DNA of 64,000 bases from Lomentospora prolificans (GCA_029532625.1 JARFXM010000006.1:3348001-3412000), one strand, 5' to 3'; counted from the stretch's first letter, positions 31,764 to 42,878 are shown. The notes: generated by a model from the sequence alone, not told the origin. Numbers and translations are program-made.

Positions 31764-33227
31764 ATGGCCGAGCCAAAACCAATGTACGCGTTTATCCAGT
31801 CTGCCGCCCCCTGGCTGAACCCGCATATCAAGTCGTACATCAAGAGGCACGTCCGGGAAGTAATCTTTGTCGACGAGTTTGAAGACATCCCCGCCAACCC
31901 CAAGCGCGTCTTCCAATTCTGCGACGGGTGGGAGCTCACGCGAAACTTTGCCCTTGGCAACAACGCCGAGGCGAGCCTCATCAATGCCTATCCCAATAGC
32001 GATGCCCTTGCGCGGAAAGATCTACTGGCGAGCGTGGCCGAGTACTGGGGTGCCAAGAGACCCGAGAGCAATTTGAAGAACCATGTGCCGCTTACAGTGC
32101 GTCTGAGGCTTGACTACGCCGAATACGTCGAGGATGCATTGATGGAGGCGGATAATTTGGAGTTGTTATACTCGCTGGAGGAGAATTCTGAAAAGGACGC
32201 CTCGGAGCGGGAATGGTGGATCTTGAAACCGGCGCTTATTGACTGTGGCGCTGGCATTCGCCTGTTTAGCACCGTCGATGAGCTCGCCGGCCACCTTGAG
32301 CTCGCTGAGTACGAGTACGACGATGACGAAGAGTCCGACGAATCTGAAGCTAGCGTCAAAATCGAAAAGGTCGAGGAGGGTGACAACGGGCCCTATATGA
32401 CTGCGGTACAGGCCGACCAAGTCAATCTCGATTTCCTCGTCAACGCCACTGGAACGCTATCCATGGATGATTCGAGCAAGACCTCTAGAAAATCTAGACG
32501 CCCTCAATACGTCTTCAAGGAAAACGGCCGTATCCCTTCTGCTCAAATGCGAGCTTTTGTTGCCCAGAGATACATTGCTGCTGTTCCTACCATCGACAGC
32601 CGCAAGTGGCATGCGCGTGCGTACGTCCTCTGCGTCGGGCGCCTCAAGGTCTACGTCTTCAAGGAGCTGCTTGCCCTCCTCGCCGGAGAAAACTACCAGC
32701 CCCCTTGGGAAAACCCTAGTCTCAAGGCCTCGTTGACCAACACGGGCCTACAGGAAGAAGAAGATTTCATCAAAAAGGAATCGATGAGGGACTACTGGAA
32801 GGTTTCTGATGACCTGCTCCCCGGCGAGTGGAAAAAGCGTGCCTTTGAGCAGATGTGCAGCATCTCGTCCGAAATTGTCCGTGCGGCGGCTTATACCATG
32901 GCGGACAAGTTCACGGTGCTAAACAAAAACTTTGAGCTTTTTGCTGCTGATTTCCTGCTTGACACTACGGGCAATGTCTGGCTCCTGGAAATGAACGAGA
33001 CGCCGGCCTTCTACCAACATGGAGTGGCGGGCCCGATTGCTAAGAGGCTCATGGAGTCGGTTATCACAATCGCTCTAGAGCATATGGGTGCTCCCCTTTC
33101 CCAAGATGTGGACAATGAAGCCGTGAAGGACCGATTCGTGTTGGCCGTTGATGAGTCGGAGACAATGGCCAAGAGCAACATCAGGCAGATTGTATCGGAG
33201 GATGACGCGGCAACTTCTTTGCGATAA
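31764..33227 (+). CDS. Tubulin-tyrosine ligase (TTL) domain protein, 487 aa
   Basis: Single-exon gene with an ATP-grasp TTL domain (PF03133). Segments that support this are REWWILKPALIDCGAGIRLF (residues 149-168; the ATP-binding WILKP motif), RAYVLCVGRLKVYVF (286-300), and FELFAADFLLDTTGNVWLLE plus MNETP (391-414; the metal- and ATP-binding E-x-N segment). An acidic insert, YEYDDDEESDESEASVK, lies between the first two at about 183-199. Close relatives in filamentous fungi are uncharacterised; yeast Pby1 has a related TTL domain. Likely catalyses addition of an amino acid to a protein, but tubulin as substrate is not shown. The start ATG follows an A-rich leader. Confidence 0.88.
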   Translation: MAEPKPMYAFIQSAAPWLNPHIKSYIKRHVREVIFVDEFEDIPANPKRVFQFCDGWELTRNFALGNNAEASLINAYPNSDALARKDLLASVAEYWGAKRPESNLKNHVPLTVRLRLDYAEYVEDALMEADNLELLYSLEENSEKDASEREWWILKPALIDCGAGIRLFSTVDELAGHLELAEYEYDDDEESDESEASVKIEKVEEGDNGPYMTAVQADQVNLDFLVNATGTLSMDDSSKTSRKSRRPQYVFKENGRIPSAQMRAFVAQRYIAAVPTIDSRKWHARAYVLCVGRLKVYVFKELLALLAGENYQPPWENPSLKASLTNTGLQEEEDFIKKESMRDYWKVSDDLLPGEWKKRAFEQMCSISSEIVRAAAYTMADKFTVLNKNFELFAADFLLDTTGNVWLLEMNETPAFYQHGVAGPIAKRLMESVITIALEHMGAPLSQDVDNEAVKDRFVLAVDESETMAKSNIRQIVSEDDAATSLR

Positions 33228-33777
33228 AAAATTCCCGATATGTGTCTGTCTGTCTTGAGAGTCTGAATCTGCCATGTTGCGTTTTTAGTATTATGAGAGT
33301 ATATATAGAGCTCGTAAACTGTTGTCTTTTAGTCCCTCTTCGCGTTGGGCGTGAAATAAGAATTCGCATGATTTATTACCGCATTGTATCCGGAGCAAAG
33401 CTTACAGCCAACCGCGCGCATCTTCTTTCTGATACTACTATCATATACATCTGTGTTTTAAGGTAAGTAGGAGGTGGTAATCCCACTCCACACTCATCAT
33501 TTGGTGGCAAACGAAGTATGACGTGTGAGGCTTTCACTGTATCTGAGATAAACCGTGTAGCAAAAAAGCGAAGACCACACTCAAACTTTGGTTCCTATCT
33601 AGCCTTTACACCAACTCCAACAATAATATATCCTATCCCCGAACTATGGCTTCCGAAACGACCAGCTATGTCGCCCGTCACAAATCATAGTTGCCGTCAT
33701 TCCGCTTAGTCGAAGTGGCACTGAACCAACGACCAAAAGGAAGTAGAACTGAAGCAGCTGCAAGACTTGGCATATTA
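33228..33777. other. Intergenic stretch between convergent genes
   Basis: 3' flanks of the TTL gene (+) and of the small secreted protein gene (-). No gene seen. Confidence 0.5.
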
Positions 33778-34278
33778 TTACCTCCTCTTCCTACCAGCTT
33801 TGCAAGTTGAAACCCTCTTGTTCCCTTCCATCAAGCGACCATACGTTTTGCCATAGTGCGAACCCTCGTAGAGACTGAAAAGTGGGAGTCGCGCGTAACT
33901 CCACTCGTTGCCGGTATAATACTCGATCGAGTACTTTTCGCCACCGACGTTGAAACGTTTGTCGCAGAGGCCATCGTCAGGCTCATAGCTGGCGATCTTC
34001 TCGCTGTTACAACTACCACCGTAGCAGTCAGTGTGTACCTTGATGATGTCAAAGCTACCGTCGGAACATGACTCAGAGTTGGGGCCGCAGGTCTTGGTGT
34101 ACAACATGGCGCGGAACAAGCGAAAGTGCTTGGGGTCTCGGGGTACGAAGCCGACGCCGGTGTCGTTTCTCAAGGTGAAGTCTTCGTCCTCCCAGTGTTC
34201 CTCAACGGTCCATGGACCATCCTCAGGGCTGGGAAGGAAGTCTTGGGCGACTGGGCTGGCCGCAAACGAGGTGACCAT
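33778..34278 (-). CDS. Candidate small secreted six-cysteine protein, at least 166 aa
   Basis: The open minus-strand frame continues 13 bases above the ATG at 34278 to an acceptor-like TTTCCTAG (34292-34299), so the first exon may lie further upstream; in that case VLRLMVTSFAASPVA would be the end of a signal peptide, which fits a cut before QDFLPSPEDGPW. With the ATG at 34278 the start is MVTSFAASPVA. The mature part has six cysteines: CGPNSESC, DCYGGSC, LCDK and a terminal STC. It is acidic in the first half and basic at the end (KAGRKRR). No family recognised. The composition is that of a secreted fungal protein, but the exact 5' end is unsettled. Confidence 0.5.
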   Translation of the reverse strand: MVTSFAASPVAQDFLPSPEDGPWTVEEHWEDEDFTLRNDTGVGFVPRDPKHFRLFRAMLYTKTCGPNSESCSDGSFDIIKVHTDCYGGSCNSEKIASYEPDDGLCDKRFNVGGEKYSIEYYTGNEWSYARLPLFSLYEGSHYGKTYGRLMEGNKRVSTCKAGRKRR

Positions 34279-35009
34279 AAGGCGAAGAACCCTAGGAAAG
34301 AGAGAAGATAACACTTGTATATTAGATCTGCGAAAGAAATTCTAAGTCAATTTTGTAGGTATCGATGTAGTTGTTATGGGTGCTGTAGCGCTGTCTGCCC
34401 GGTCCTCAAAGTTTTATCTACCATGCTCTCAAGACACTATTTATGCGGTTAACACTCTCGTGCCCAACTCTACTCGTAGATGAATTTAGTTATCTCGGGG
34501 CCAGCATTTTGATAATATCGCCAAGTTAAGTGGCTGAGAAGTATTAATGTTGTTCGACCGTGTGAGAGTTAGCAGGCCGCTGGGCAGCGTGGTTATGCCT
34601 TTTTGGAGCGGTTTTGAAACGCCGGGGTTCGGAGCGGATCATATTGATGCTGCCGAGTTGGATCATGCTGTACGGTCTTGTCGAGACGGACGAGAGCCGT
34701 CTGTAATCTTGAGAGAGCGGATATCTGCAACTCCGATTGTTGAAGAGTATTACATGGCAGTCTGTGAAGGGCCTAATCGGGACTTCGAGATATTAGTCTT
34801 GGCTGAAGCGCGTAATAGCCCAATGCCAAATTCTGCCCAAATTGCCGACGAGAGTCCACAGGAGAACGGCGATATCGATTGACACTGCGTTTGGCTGCAA
34901 GGGGTTGCTCAGCGACCCGCCAATCGCTCTATCTCCTTGCACTCCAGGAACAATCCGATGGCGACAACGTCTCCAGCCTGAGCTGAGAAGTCGGATCGAT
35001 TGGGTTAAT
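34279..35009. other. Intergenic stretch with one unassigned 111-codon frame
   Basis: A plus-strand frame with ATG at 34547 to TGA at 34882 has a protein-like composition (HIDAAELDHAVRSCRDG, IVEEYYMAVCEG) but no recognisable domain, intron or signal peptide; it could be a small gene or a relic. Confidence 0.3.
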
Positions 35010-35460
35010 TTATAGGGCCCTCATACTTGATAGCAGAATTCGCTCCAATTTGTCTCGGTATCTCTCATAGAGGCGTGGTGCCGCTTCCCCGTACATAATA
35101 CCATGCACATACGCTTTACCAACCCGTTGAAGCCTCCCAGTCGCTGCCGGTCTCAAAGCTAACGGCACGTTATGCCCGGAAGGATCCAAACCTGATTGTC
35201 AATGGCACCTGACTGCGCAGTAATACCGAGATGGTCACTCCTTGTGAGAAACAAACATCTCATCTTAGATACAATGGACATGATCTGCCGGTACGCCTGA
35301 AAACGGCCATATAGTATCGCCGCCGTTTCCTGTGAAGGAGGCGCGCTGAAGGTAGCCAAACAATGCCGCAGTTTATCGGCAGCAACAGCACCATTAGCAA
35401 TTTGGAGACGAACCCCATTTTCGTCGTTAGAGTCGTGTCTCCAACGACTTCGACTTCTTA
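35010..35460 (-). pseudogene. Heterokaryon-incompatibility (HET) protein, C-terminal relic with frameshift
   Basis: The minus strand encodes a peptide ending in the block that closes many fungal HET-domain proteins: RCLFLTRSDHLGITAQSGAI, then DNQVWILPGITC and, after a one-base frame change near 35165, PLALRPAATGRLQRVGKAYV plus HGIMYGEA and a charged tail to TAA at 35010. The F-x-T-x-x-x-x-LG / GD-x-V-x-IL-x-G-x-x-x-P-x-x-LR / YVHGIMxGEA pattern is typical. Upstream the frame is open to about 35460 (ENGVRLQIANGAVAADKL) but has no HET domain and no start. So this is a 3' fragment of a larger gene, further damaged by the frameshift. HET proteins mediate non-self recognition and cell death on hyphal fusion. 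It lies about 1.1 kb from the NACHT-ankyrin gene. Confidence 0.6.
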
Positions 35461-36604
35461 GAGTAGAAGCGGGAGATCTTAAGGGGGGTCAATGGCACTA
35501 TATATTCACAACTTGGTCGCCAAGTGATAGGGCCCTATGGTTGTATTTATATTTAGAGCGCCTTGCGTGGTTGCATACCAAGGACATACCGATATTTGCA
35601 TTGGAATCTATGTCATGAATCGAGAAAAAGAAACACCCGGGAACATCACGCCTCGTGTACTCATAGTATAATTACCCGTTCGAAGCCCGATTTCTAAGTC
35701 ACCTATCACTGCTGAAGTAAAGATTAAAGAAAGAAGAAAAAAAAAAGATATCGACCTTAGTGTACATCATGGACTAGTTTATGTCGGGAGATAGGGTTAC
35801 GGTTAGCAACAGGTGCACGTGACTTCTCGAGAGGATGAGCCCACTGGTGCTCGCGGGCGAGAACGACTTCTAGATATCGAGAATGTACATCAAGACAGTG
35901 ACATGGATTCTATTAATATCAAACATTTCCATCCCTGCGTGTCAACAAATCAGAGGCTAGAACTACACGCCTGTTGGAGAACGAGACTTGTACACGCTGA
36001 GAAGACTAAGAGAGCCCCCCTTGGCTGGCTGTAAGAGCGAGGAGGACGGGTTTTGTCAAACCTAGGTTTTTTCACCGCTTAGAGATATTGCAAGAGGGTA
36101 AATCTTATATATAAATAGTAAGGTAGAGTATTAGTAACAGTGATACTCGCGTGTCGGGGCGAGGAAGATGCAACTAATATCGCCCGGTATTATTGTCAAG
36201 TGTTCGATCATGACTCGACACGCATGGCCGAATTGAATCGATGGGCGAATTAGCATTCCGAATTTAGCGTACCAGCTGCAGTCATGTTGATGGTCTGATC
36301 CTGGTCGACGGATATGCATTGGTCCAATCGCGAGCCAGCCGTGTCATTCATTGCGTCGGCTGGTCGGGATCATAACGTGGTGGCAGTTCCCCTCTTTTCC
36401 CTGGTGGTTGCCTGGAGTAACATGCAGCCTAGACACGGGCCTCAACAGTCCAATCCGCCTCATAAGATCTCCTGACACAGCCAATTCCATTTCAAATGGA
36501 AATCTCAAGCCCATCTTGCTACCTCACATTTAAATCCTTGCTGAATGCAATGATATCCCATTCCAAACCATAACACCCACTTTAATTGAATACACACAAT
36601 CACC
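35461..36604. other. Intergenic stretch upstream of the NACHT-ankyrin gene
   Basis: AT-rich with an AAGAAGAAAAAAAAAAG tract near 35730; no gene recognised. It includes the promoter of the gene starting at 36605. Confidence 0.45.
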
Positions 36605-39600
36605 ATGGCATCGCAAGGCGAAGGCTACATCCAAGCGCTAGCTTGGGCCGCCGGAGACTACGAATGGCGGCGAGCCGGCATAAAAGAGAGAGTCGATGGT
36701 ACCTGCGAATGGATCTTGCAGCAGCACATGTTCACGGAATGGCTCTCCGACGACGGCCCGTCCCTTCTTTGGCTCACTGGCATCATAAAATCTGGCAAAT
36801 CGGTTCTCACAGACTTCCTAGCCAGCGAACTTGTTTCACAGAAACCAGATGCAATGATATGTTCGTACTTCTTTCCGGAGCAGGATATGCTCGAGAACCC
36901 CAGCCCTCCTGCGGATGCAAGCCAAGCTCTCGCTGCTCTACTTCACCAAGTTCTCACGAAAGAACCCGCATTGACTGCGCGTGTGAGAGACCGGGTTACG
37001 GCAGACGATATCTCCTCCCGCATGTCCACTGCAGTCCTCTCAAGTGCCCTCTTTGACGTTTCCAAGAAGCTCGGAACTGATAATCGACAATTGATATGCA
37101 TCATTGACGGCCTAGACTGCTGTGAGGATAGCTCTAGGAAAGCATTCATCTCGGAGTTAATATCCAGTCACACAGACCTCGGACGCCATTTGAAGGTATT
37201 CTTTACAAGTCGGCCTGATTTCGGCGTTTCCCAGGCCTTCGGCGCCATCGGCCCACGCATTCGCCTTCGAAGCGAGGACATTCCTCTCATTCTGAATCGT
37301 GACATAAACAAAGTCATTGAGAGCGAAGCTGAAGTGCTTCAAGCCAAGGCTGTTATCAGCAAGGCAAGATCCCGCATTCTTAGATCAAATCTCCGGGCAG
37401 ATTTAGACGGCTCATACCTACGGCTTACGTCTATTCTCCGAGCTGTAGAAGAGGACACCGCGAATACTAAACATCTTCGCCAAATTATCTTGGAGACTAA
37501 CCGGGAATACTTCGATCAGTACTACGAGAAGTTGCTGGAGTCTCTACCAGATGAGAAGGCCGTGTGCGAGTTGTTTCATTGTCTTCTGGCATCGCAAGAT
37601 ACCCTCACTTTAACGGACCTCAATGTCCTCCTAGCGATTGATGACAAGGTTCAGTCACTGGAAGACTTGGAGAGGCAGCTTGATCCCGACATTGAGACTA
37701 CAATTCAACGACTTGGGGGACCGCTAGTGCGTGTCTCTAATTCTACGGTCGGGTTCATTCATAACTCCGTCATGGATTATTTCATCCGCAGGCAAGACAA
37801 GGACGTGGAAGATAATAAAGCGCCGGTAAGCCTGCGCTTCGACAAGTCGAGTGCCTACCTCACGATGGCGGACAAATGCACGAAATTTCTCCTCCTCTGG
37901 ACGCCTTCGTCCATTAATAAGTTGCCCATTGCTACAAAAGACACATTTGAAATATTCTCGCGGACGCCAGTCTCGTCTTGGCATCATTACGTTCTCACAG
38001 CCGGGTTCAATGCCGAAAAAAAGCCCCATTCGGCCGACCTTGATCAGGTCGAGCGTATATGGGGAGCAATACAGAAGCTGTGCGATCCATCTCAAGATTA
38101 CATTGGCACTTGGTGGCAATCTTTCGTAACGGGGCCCGGTTATCGTTGTTACAAAGACGGCGGCACCTGGTACGAAGAGGTGCAAAAGATGCGACGTGTA
38201 CCAATCGATTTCATACGTCGTGCAGTTTCCGAGGGTAACGTGACAATTTTGCATCATCTCCTCTGTGTGCGGAACGCGGCGGATGCGATTCTAGAGAGAG
38301 CAGCAGACAACACGGACCTGCTTCGCTATGCAATCAAGAAAAGGCAACACAATGTTGCGAGCTATATACTTAGAGTGCATGGCCATCTCCCACTACAACG
38401 AGAACCTGCACTTGCTGAAGCTCTCTGCCGTGACCATACGCTGCTTCTACATCTTCTTTACCCTGAAGCTGACATTTTGCCCGAGACTTTTTCAGCCTTC
38501 CTCTCCACCGTACCAGGGCGCAGAGCGCCTACAGACTTTGACGAGGAAAGTACAAGGCTTCTATCTCGCCATCTGGCTCTCGCATGTCTATCCTCAAATA
38601 CCGAGCTTGTCAGTCATCTCATTGACCAAGGGGCCGACGTCAACGTGGCCACATGTGGATTGACGCCGCTGATGATTTCAGTGCTTGGTGACGACGCCGG
38701 AAGGACGCGCCTTTTATTGGATAAGGGAGCTCGGCCGGATCATGTGTGCCGCTATGAGGCTAGTGGGGTGGAACCAACCTTGATTCACAAGGGTCCAACT
38801 GATGGTGACAAGGACAAACTCCTGGAGCACAATATCTTGGTTGTGATGCAGCGTATCTGGAACTTCTTACAACGCGAGACATTCGTTGAGACGCCGTTAA
38901 CCCTGGCTAGTCGCCTCGGCTACACAAAAATTAGCTACATGCTAACGGACAACCAGAAAACCACAACAACCACTGCGCTTGTCGCTCAAAAAGCCTTTGG
39001 TATCGAAAACATGGACCCTAGTCCCGAGCTCCGTGAAGTTATACTAGCGAACTTAAATCTCCTCGAAAACCCTGAAGCTCTGGGGCGCGAGCTCTGCCAT
39101 ATCGTTGCCAGAGGAAACACATCGTCCGCAACGCGGGAGCTGGTTGTTTGCGGCGCCATGAGTATGGCTACATATGAGTCCGGTAAGATGCCAATACACT
39201 CGGCAGCGGAGTACGGAATGATGGACAATCTCGACATCTTCATAAGTTACGGCGGGGTGGATATGCTGCTCGCCACCGATAAGAAGGGGTGGGGATGCCT
39301 CCAATACGCTCTTCGGGCCGCTCAGGTCACAGTGGTGACGAGCCTGCTCGAAAAGAACCCCATTCTACGTACTACAACAACTCCTGATGGCCTAACAATG
39401 CTTCACCACGCCGTCTACGGAGCTATAACTGGAGGTTCAGTAAAGATTGTTGAAGCCATGCTCGAGCAACCGGATTGCAACATTGACGATCGGGATGACA
39501 AAGGCCGCACCGCCCTGCACCATGTAATCGAGGCCGTCCGGTTTCAGACGCCAAGTTCTAGCCATTTGTCCATAGGCTCTGAGGTGGCCAGGATGCTCGT

Positions 39601-39850
39601 AGTCCGAGGCCTTGAATACCTCATTGCGGATACTAATGAGGAGACACCCCTAGCGTTTGTTCAGAGAATACGGAAGGAGAAGCAGAAGGGAGAAAATAGA
39701 GACTCGGAGCGTAATATCATTGATGCGCTGAGAGATGTCGAGGATATCTTGAGAAGGGCCCCGTTGTGGGGGGATAATAGATTGAACCAGGCGCAGATTA
39801 TGGCGAACTACCAACAGTTTCTGATAGGGCGTTCCGACCTCGACCTTTGA
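36605..39850 (+). CDS. STAND receptor: NACHT-type NTPase with C-terminal ankyrin repeats, 1081 aa
   Basis: Single-exon gene of 1081 codons. The P-loop is GIIKSGKS (residues 59-66; many NACHT proteins have GxxGSGKS or GxPGSGKS), the Walker B strand is LICIIDGLD (163-171), and FFTSRPD (199-205) is the sensor segment. A helical region with FDQYYEKLLESLPDEK and the winged-helix-like LASQDTLTLTDLNVLLAIDD follows. From about residue 660 to 1050 there are degenerate ankyrin repeats, for example ELVSHLIDQGADVNVATCG, KMPIHSAAEYGMMDNLDIFI and GRTALHHVIEAVRF. Only about 50 residues precede the NTPase, so no recognisable N-terminal effector domain (HET, HeLo, patatin, Pfs) is present. Fungal NLR-like proteins sense non-self through the repeats; here the output domain is missing or encoded elsewhere. 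The HET relic lies directly upstream. Confidence 0.9.
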   Translation: MASQGEGYIQALAWAAGDYEWRRAGIKERVDGTCEWILQQHMFTEWLSDDGPSLLWLTGIIKSGKSVLTDFLASELVSQKPDAMICSYFFPEQDMLENPSPPADASQALAALLHQVLTKEPALTARVRDRVTADDISSRMSTAVLSSALFDVSKKLGTDNRQLICIIDGLDCCEDSSRKAFISELISSHTDLGRHLKVFFTSRPDFGVSQAFGAIGPRIRLRSEDIPLILNRDINKVIESEAEVLQAKAVISKARSRILRSNLRADLDGSYLRLTSILRAVEEDTANTKHLRQIILETNREYFDQYYEKLLESLPDEKAVCELFHCLLASQDTLTLTDLNVLLAIDDKVQSLEDLERQLDPDIETTIQRLGGPLVRVSNSTVGFIHNSVMDYFIRRQDKDVEDNKAPVSLRFDKSSAYLTMADKCTKFLLLWTPSSINKLPIATKDTFEIFSRTPVSSWHHYVLTAGFNAEKKPHSADLDQVERIWGAIQKLCDPSQDYIGTWWQSFVTGPGYRCYKDGGTWYEEVQKMRRVPIDFIRRAVSEGNVTILHHLLCVRNAADAILERAADNTDLLRYAIKKRQHNVASYILRVHGHLPLQREPALAEALCRDHTLLLHLLYPEADILPETFSAFLSTVPGRRAPTDFDEESTRLLSRHLALACLSSNTELVSHLIDQGADVNVATCGLTPLMISVLGDDAGRTRLLLDKGARPDHVCRYEASGVEPTLIHKGPTDGDKDKLLEHNILVVMQRIWNFLQRETFVETPLTLASRLGYTKISYMLTDNQKTTTTTALVAQKAFGIENMDPSPELREVILANLNLLENPEALGRELCHIVARGNTSSATRELVVCGAMSMATYESGKMPIHSAAEYGMMDNLDIFISYGGVDMLLATDKKGWGCLQYALRAAQVTVVTSLLEKNPILRTTTTPDGLTMLHHAVYGAITGGSVKIVEAMLEQPDCNIDDRDDKGRTALHHVIEAVRFQTPSSSHLSIGSEVARMLVVRGLEYLIADTNEETPLAFVQRIRKEKQKGENRDSERNIIDALRDVEDILRRAPLWGDNRLNQAQIMANYQQFLIGRSDLDL

Positions 39851-40898
39851 CCGATGGAGAACTAGTAAGAGGTTTAATTTGACGGTATGACTTGGAAGAA
39901 TTGATAGTACGGTTCTTACTCCGCTATCAGATCTTTGGTGATGTATAGAAGAAATATCCATGACGATCCATCCGCAGCAGGTCCTGCTACTGGAAACTAG
40001 TAGGACACAATAAATTGTAACTATCTAGCAATCAAGTCGGGTTCACCAGGTAAAGTCTTAAGAGTTTGAACTCAGTGGCCATGGCCTTTTTGTGATGGGG
40101 AAACAAGCTTTGTTAAACGTTGGCGCAGTGAGACTGCCCGGCCTCTCCGAACAGGCCATGCGGCTTGGAACTGTTGAAGTCTCATATACCTTCGTATAGT
40201 ACTAGTTTTTCACGTGACAATTTCGGTTTCAGCAGAGGTGAATAGGCAATAGGTGCCTTGCTAGGATTGCATGGCTGGCTGTCGTCAAAGATTTAAGGAG
40301 CGTGACCTTTTAAGGAGGGATGCATCTTCCATATTATCTCTATATACGGCGCTTACACGCCTTGAAGGCACCATATCGGATCCGGAACAAAATAGGAGAG
40401 GAAAACGAGCGTTGAAAATATTACTTTTATTGAATAAAGAGTAGGGCTTGTGTTCACTGTACTTTCACCGAACCATTCTACGCAACAACCTTATCTCCTA
40501 ACCGCAGACTCTGCACCTGAGAGATCGTGTGGAAATGGGTCTGGAATCGCAGATAGCGCCTCGGAAATGACCCCGATGCTCGGGAGCCAGCGGATTTCGG
40601 GGTCCTATCGAGAAGTCTTGTCAGCGTAAGCCGTTTTCATGGGCTCGTAATGAGTTGTAGCATCGCAATCATACGTCTTTTGTATAGAGGCCGGTTATCG
40701 TTTGTACCAGGCGTGATGTCCACTATAACCCGCCTCACGACATGATATGGTCGAATGAAGTCAGGGGCATTGTTCACCGTGCCGAATCCTTTCCGTATAC
40801 CCCGGTTGGTTGTTAACTAGAAGGAGATTAGAGTTAGAGCCTTTTCCCTCTGGTAATAGACGGTGAGAATGAAGCGTAAGACTCAACTGAAAAGCTGA
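39851..40898. other. Intergenic stretch, no gene recognised
   Basis: Between the NACHT-ankyrin gene (+) and the 3' end of the F-box gene (-). No conserved frame seen. Confidence 0.5.
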
Positions 40899-42878
40899 TT
40901 AGTTTTTCATCAACGACAGCTTGGCTGTAGGGCTAGACGGCTGTTGCTGTGATCCGAGAAACAGCTCGACGCTAGTGATGAGCTCGCCCCTTGCTCCATC
41001 GATGCGAAAATAATCCACGTGAGCAGGTGATCCTAGCGGCCCCAGCTCTTGATGCTCAGTGGGGATGTGCGAGGAGTCATACTGAAATTCAATTGTTCGC
41101 GGTCGGTTATATTCACTAGTGACTTTTATGTGGGTCAGATTTCGGAGGCAAATGCCCGCCTCCAAATTGAGTCCGGACGATTGGCTGGAAGCTGCACTTG
41201 GAGGACTGGCTCTGAGTGAACGAATACTCGTGTAGGCGTAACTGGGGCTTTGGAATTACGGGGTACCAGAAGGCGTTTTCTCGGAGGGTGTCGTGTCTTG
41301 GACAAAGAGCTGTCGTTTGCGGTATAGCTAGACTAACGATTTTCAATCCCTACAATCGGCCTTTAGTTAGTATTATTACTTTAGGAAAGCGTAATTTTCG
41401 CGATTTAGCAATGCATCTTACGTCGAATCCAACTTCAATAGCGGCTAGTTCGCTCTTCTGGTTTGCGAGTCGCGATGTAACGGCCATGCCTTCGGGGCAT
41501 CCCACCCATCGGGTCGTGTTGCCATCACCGGAAACGACCTGAATAGCCCTCAAGCCTCTTAAATCCGCGGCTATATTGAACCCGTATACATTCGATACCT
41601 TGACTGTAATTGGACTGTCCGAGTGGTATCCAATTGCCAGTTCCTCTTCGCTAGATATAAGTCTTACCCCGGCGACGTATTCCACGCGCCCAATTCGGAC
41701 AAGGGAAAATACAACCCTCTTAATGCCTGTTGGGACGGCCAAACAGCGTTTTGTTAGCAGCCGACACCCTTCTTGGAAAGACTTGTATGGCGGTGCGTCC
41801 TCCCTGAGCCTTCCACAGACTCTAGTCCAACGTATCGTGTCCGTACACAATTGATCGCATGATGTTGGGGGAGTGTCCCAACGGAGAGTGAGCATGTCGT
41901 ACAAGGTACGAATGCACCGCCACGCACTCATTCTCTGCTTGTGGGTCGTGAGGTGTATGTTGCTTCTGCAACCCCAGGGGCAGCGGCACCCGCGCGTGAC
42001 ATGCCACATCCATCTCCAATCTGGAGGTGTTTTGGATATTTTGGCTCTGTCTTTTGCCTCAATTACCCAGCCACGGTCTGCGTGGAGGTGGAATTTGGAT
42101 GCCCAAAACTGCTGGCCGTGAAAGATGGGCCAGAAAGCTCTAGATGCGAGTCGTAGGGTGAGAAAATCGGAAACAGGGAGATGGCTGGCAATCTGATCAC
42201 AGATCTCACCCGGCAAGGCGGTGAAGCAGTCGCGCTCAACGGCCGACTCAGTTTCTCTGTTTGGCAACGCTGTGCGAGACGCATTGAGGATGAAATCAGG
42301 ATAATTCGGCACCGTGTCGAGGACATTGCGAATACCAGGGACATCGTAAGGACTCGCATCCCTGATTCGCGCCGTCGACAAAGGACTGCTGTACGGGACT
42401 GCTTCGCGCTCTGCCCCCGGAATTGCGCCTTCTTGAGGCACCCACTCGCCCTCCGGGTCGAGGCTATCGAGGATAGGACCCGGGAGTGAAACGCAAACGT
42501 CGAAAAGGCGCTGCACCGGAACTTCTTCCGGGCGGAAAAAAGCTTCTAGTAGAGCCCAACAGGCGTCGTGGATGAAGAAGCCCTCATGACTCTTTTTCCG
42601 TGGTGGTGGAGTGACCACAACACCGAAAATAACGCCTGGAACTCGGTCAAGTCGGGGTTGTTGTCCTGCGTCGCCAAGCACCGCGCCATTCGGGCCAGAG
42701 TAGACTAGCGACGGCGTTAGATTCTCCTTACTAGGGCCAGGAAAACTCGGGAGCAGCATGGTCGGCTTTAGGAACTCCACTTACGGGTGCGTAGTTGGCC
42801 TTGCCAGGCATTGGGCCGGGTAAATACGCCGATGTTTAACTTGCAAACGAGGCACTTGCCCTGGCTCGCGGATGCCAT
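40899..42878 (-). pseudogene. F-box / DUF7600 protein with one frameshift in the last exon
   Basis: Three exons on the minus strand: 42878-42785 (MASASQGKCLVCKLNIGVF, a CxxC start), 42704-41422 and 41349-40899, with GTAAGT and GTAAGA donors and clean acceptors; exons 1 and 2 sum to whole codons. The middle exon has FFIHDACWALLEAFF, VQRLFDVCVSLPGPI and, near residue 190, the F-box DCFTALPGEICDQIASHLPV, then the DUF7600-type FWASKFHLHADRGWVIEAKD and WRWMWHVTRGCRCPWGCRSN. Exon 3 is readable as FWYPVIPKPQLRLHEYSFTQ then QFGGG, but the frame changes within a GGCGGGC (near 41155-41157); removing one G restores the continuing EAGICLRNLTHIKVTSEYN segment to a TAA at 40899. Without repair the protein stops at 41116. 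F-box proteins recruit substrates to SCF ubiquitin ligases; a sequencing error is possible. Confidence 0.75.
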
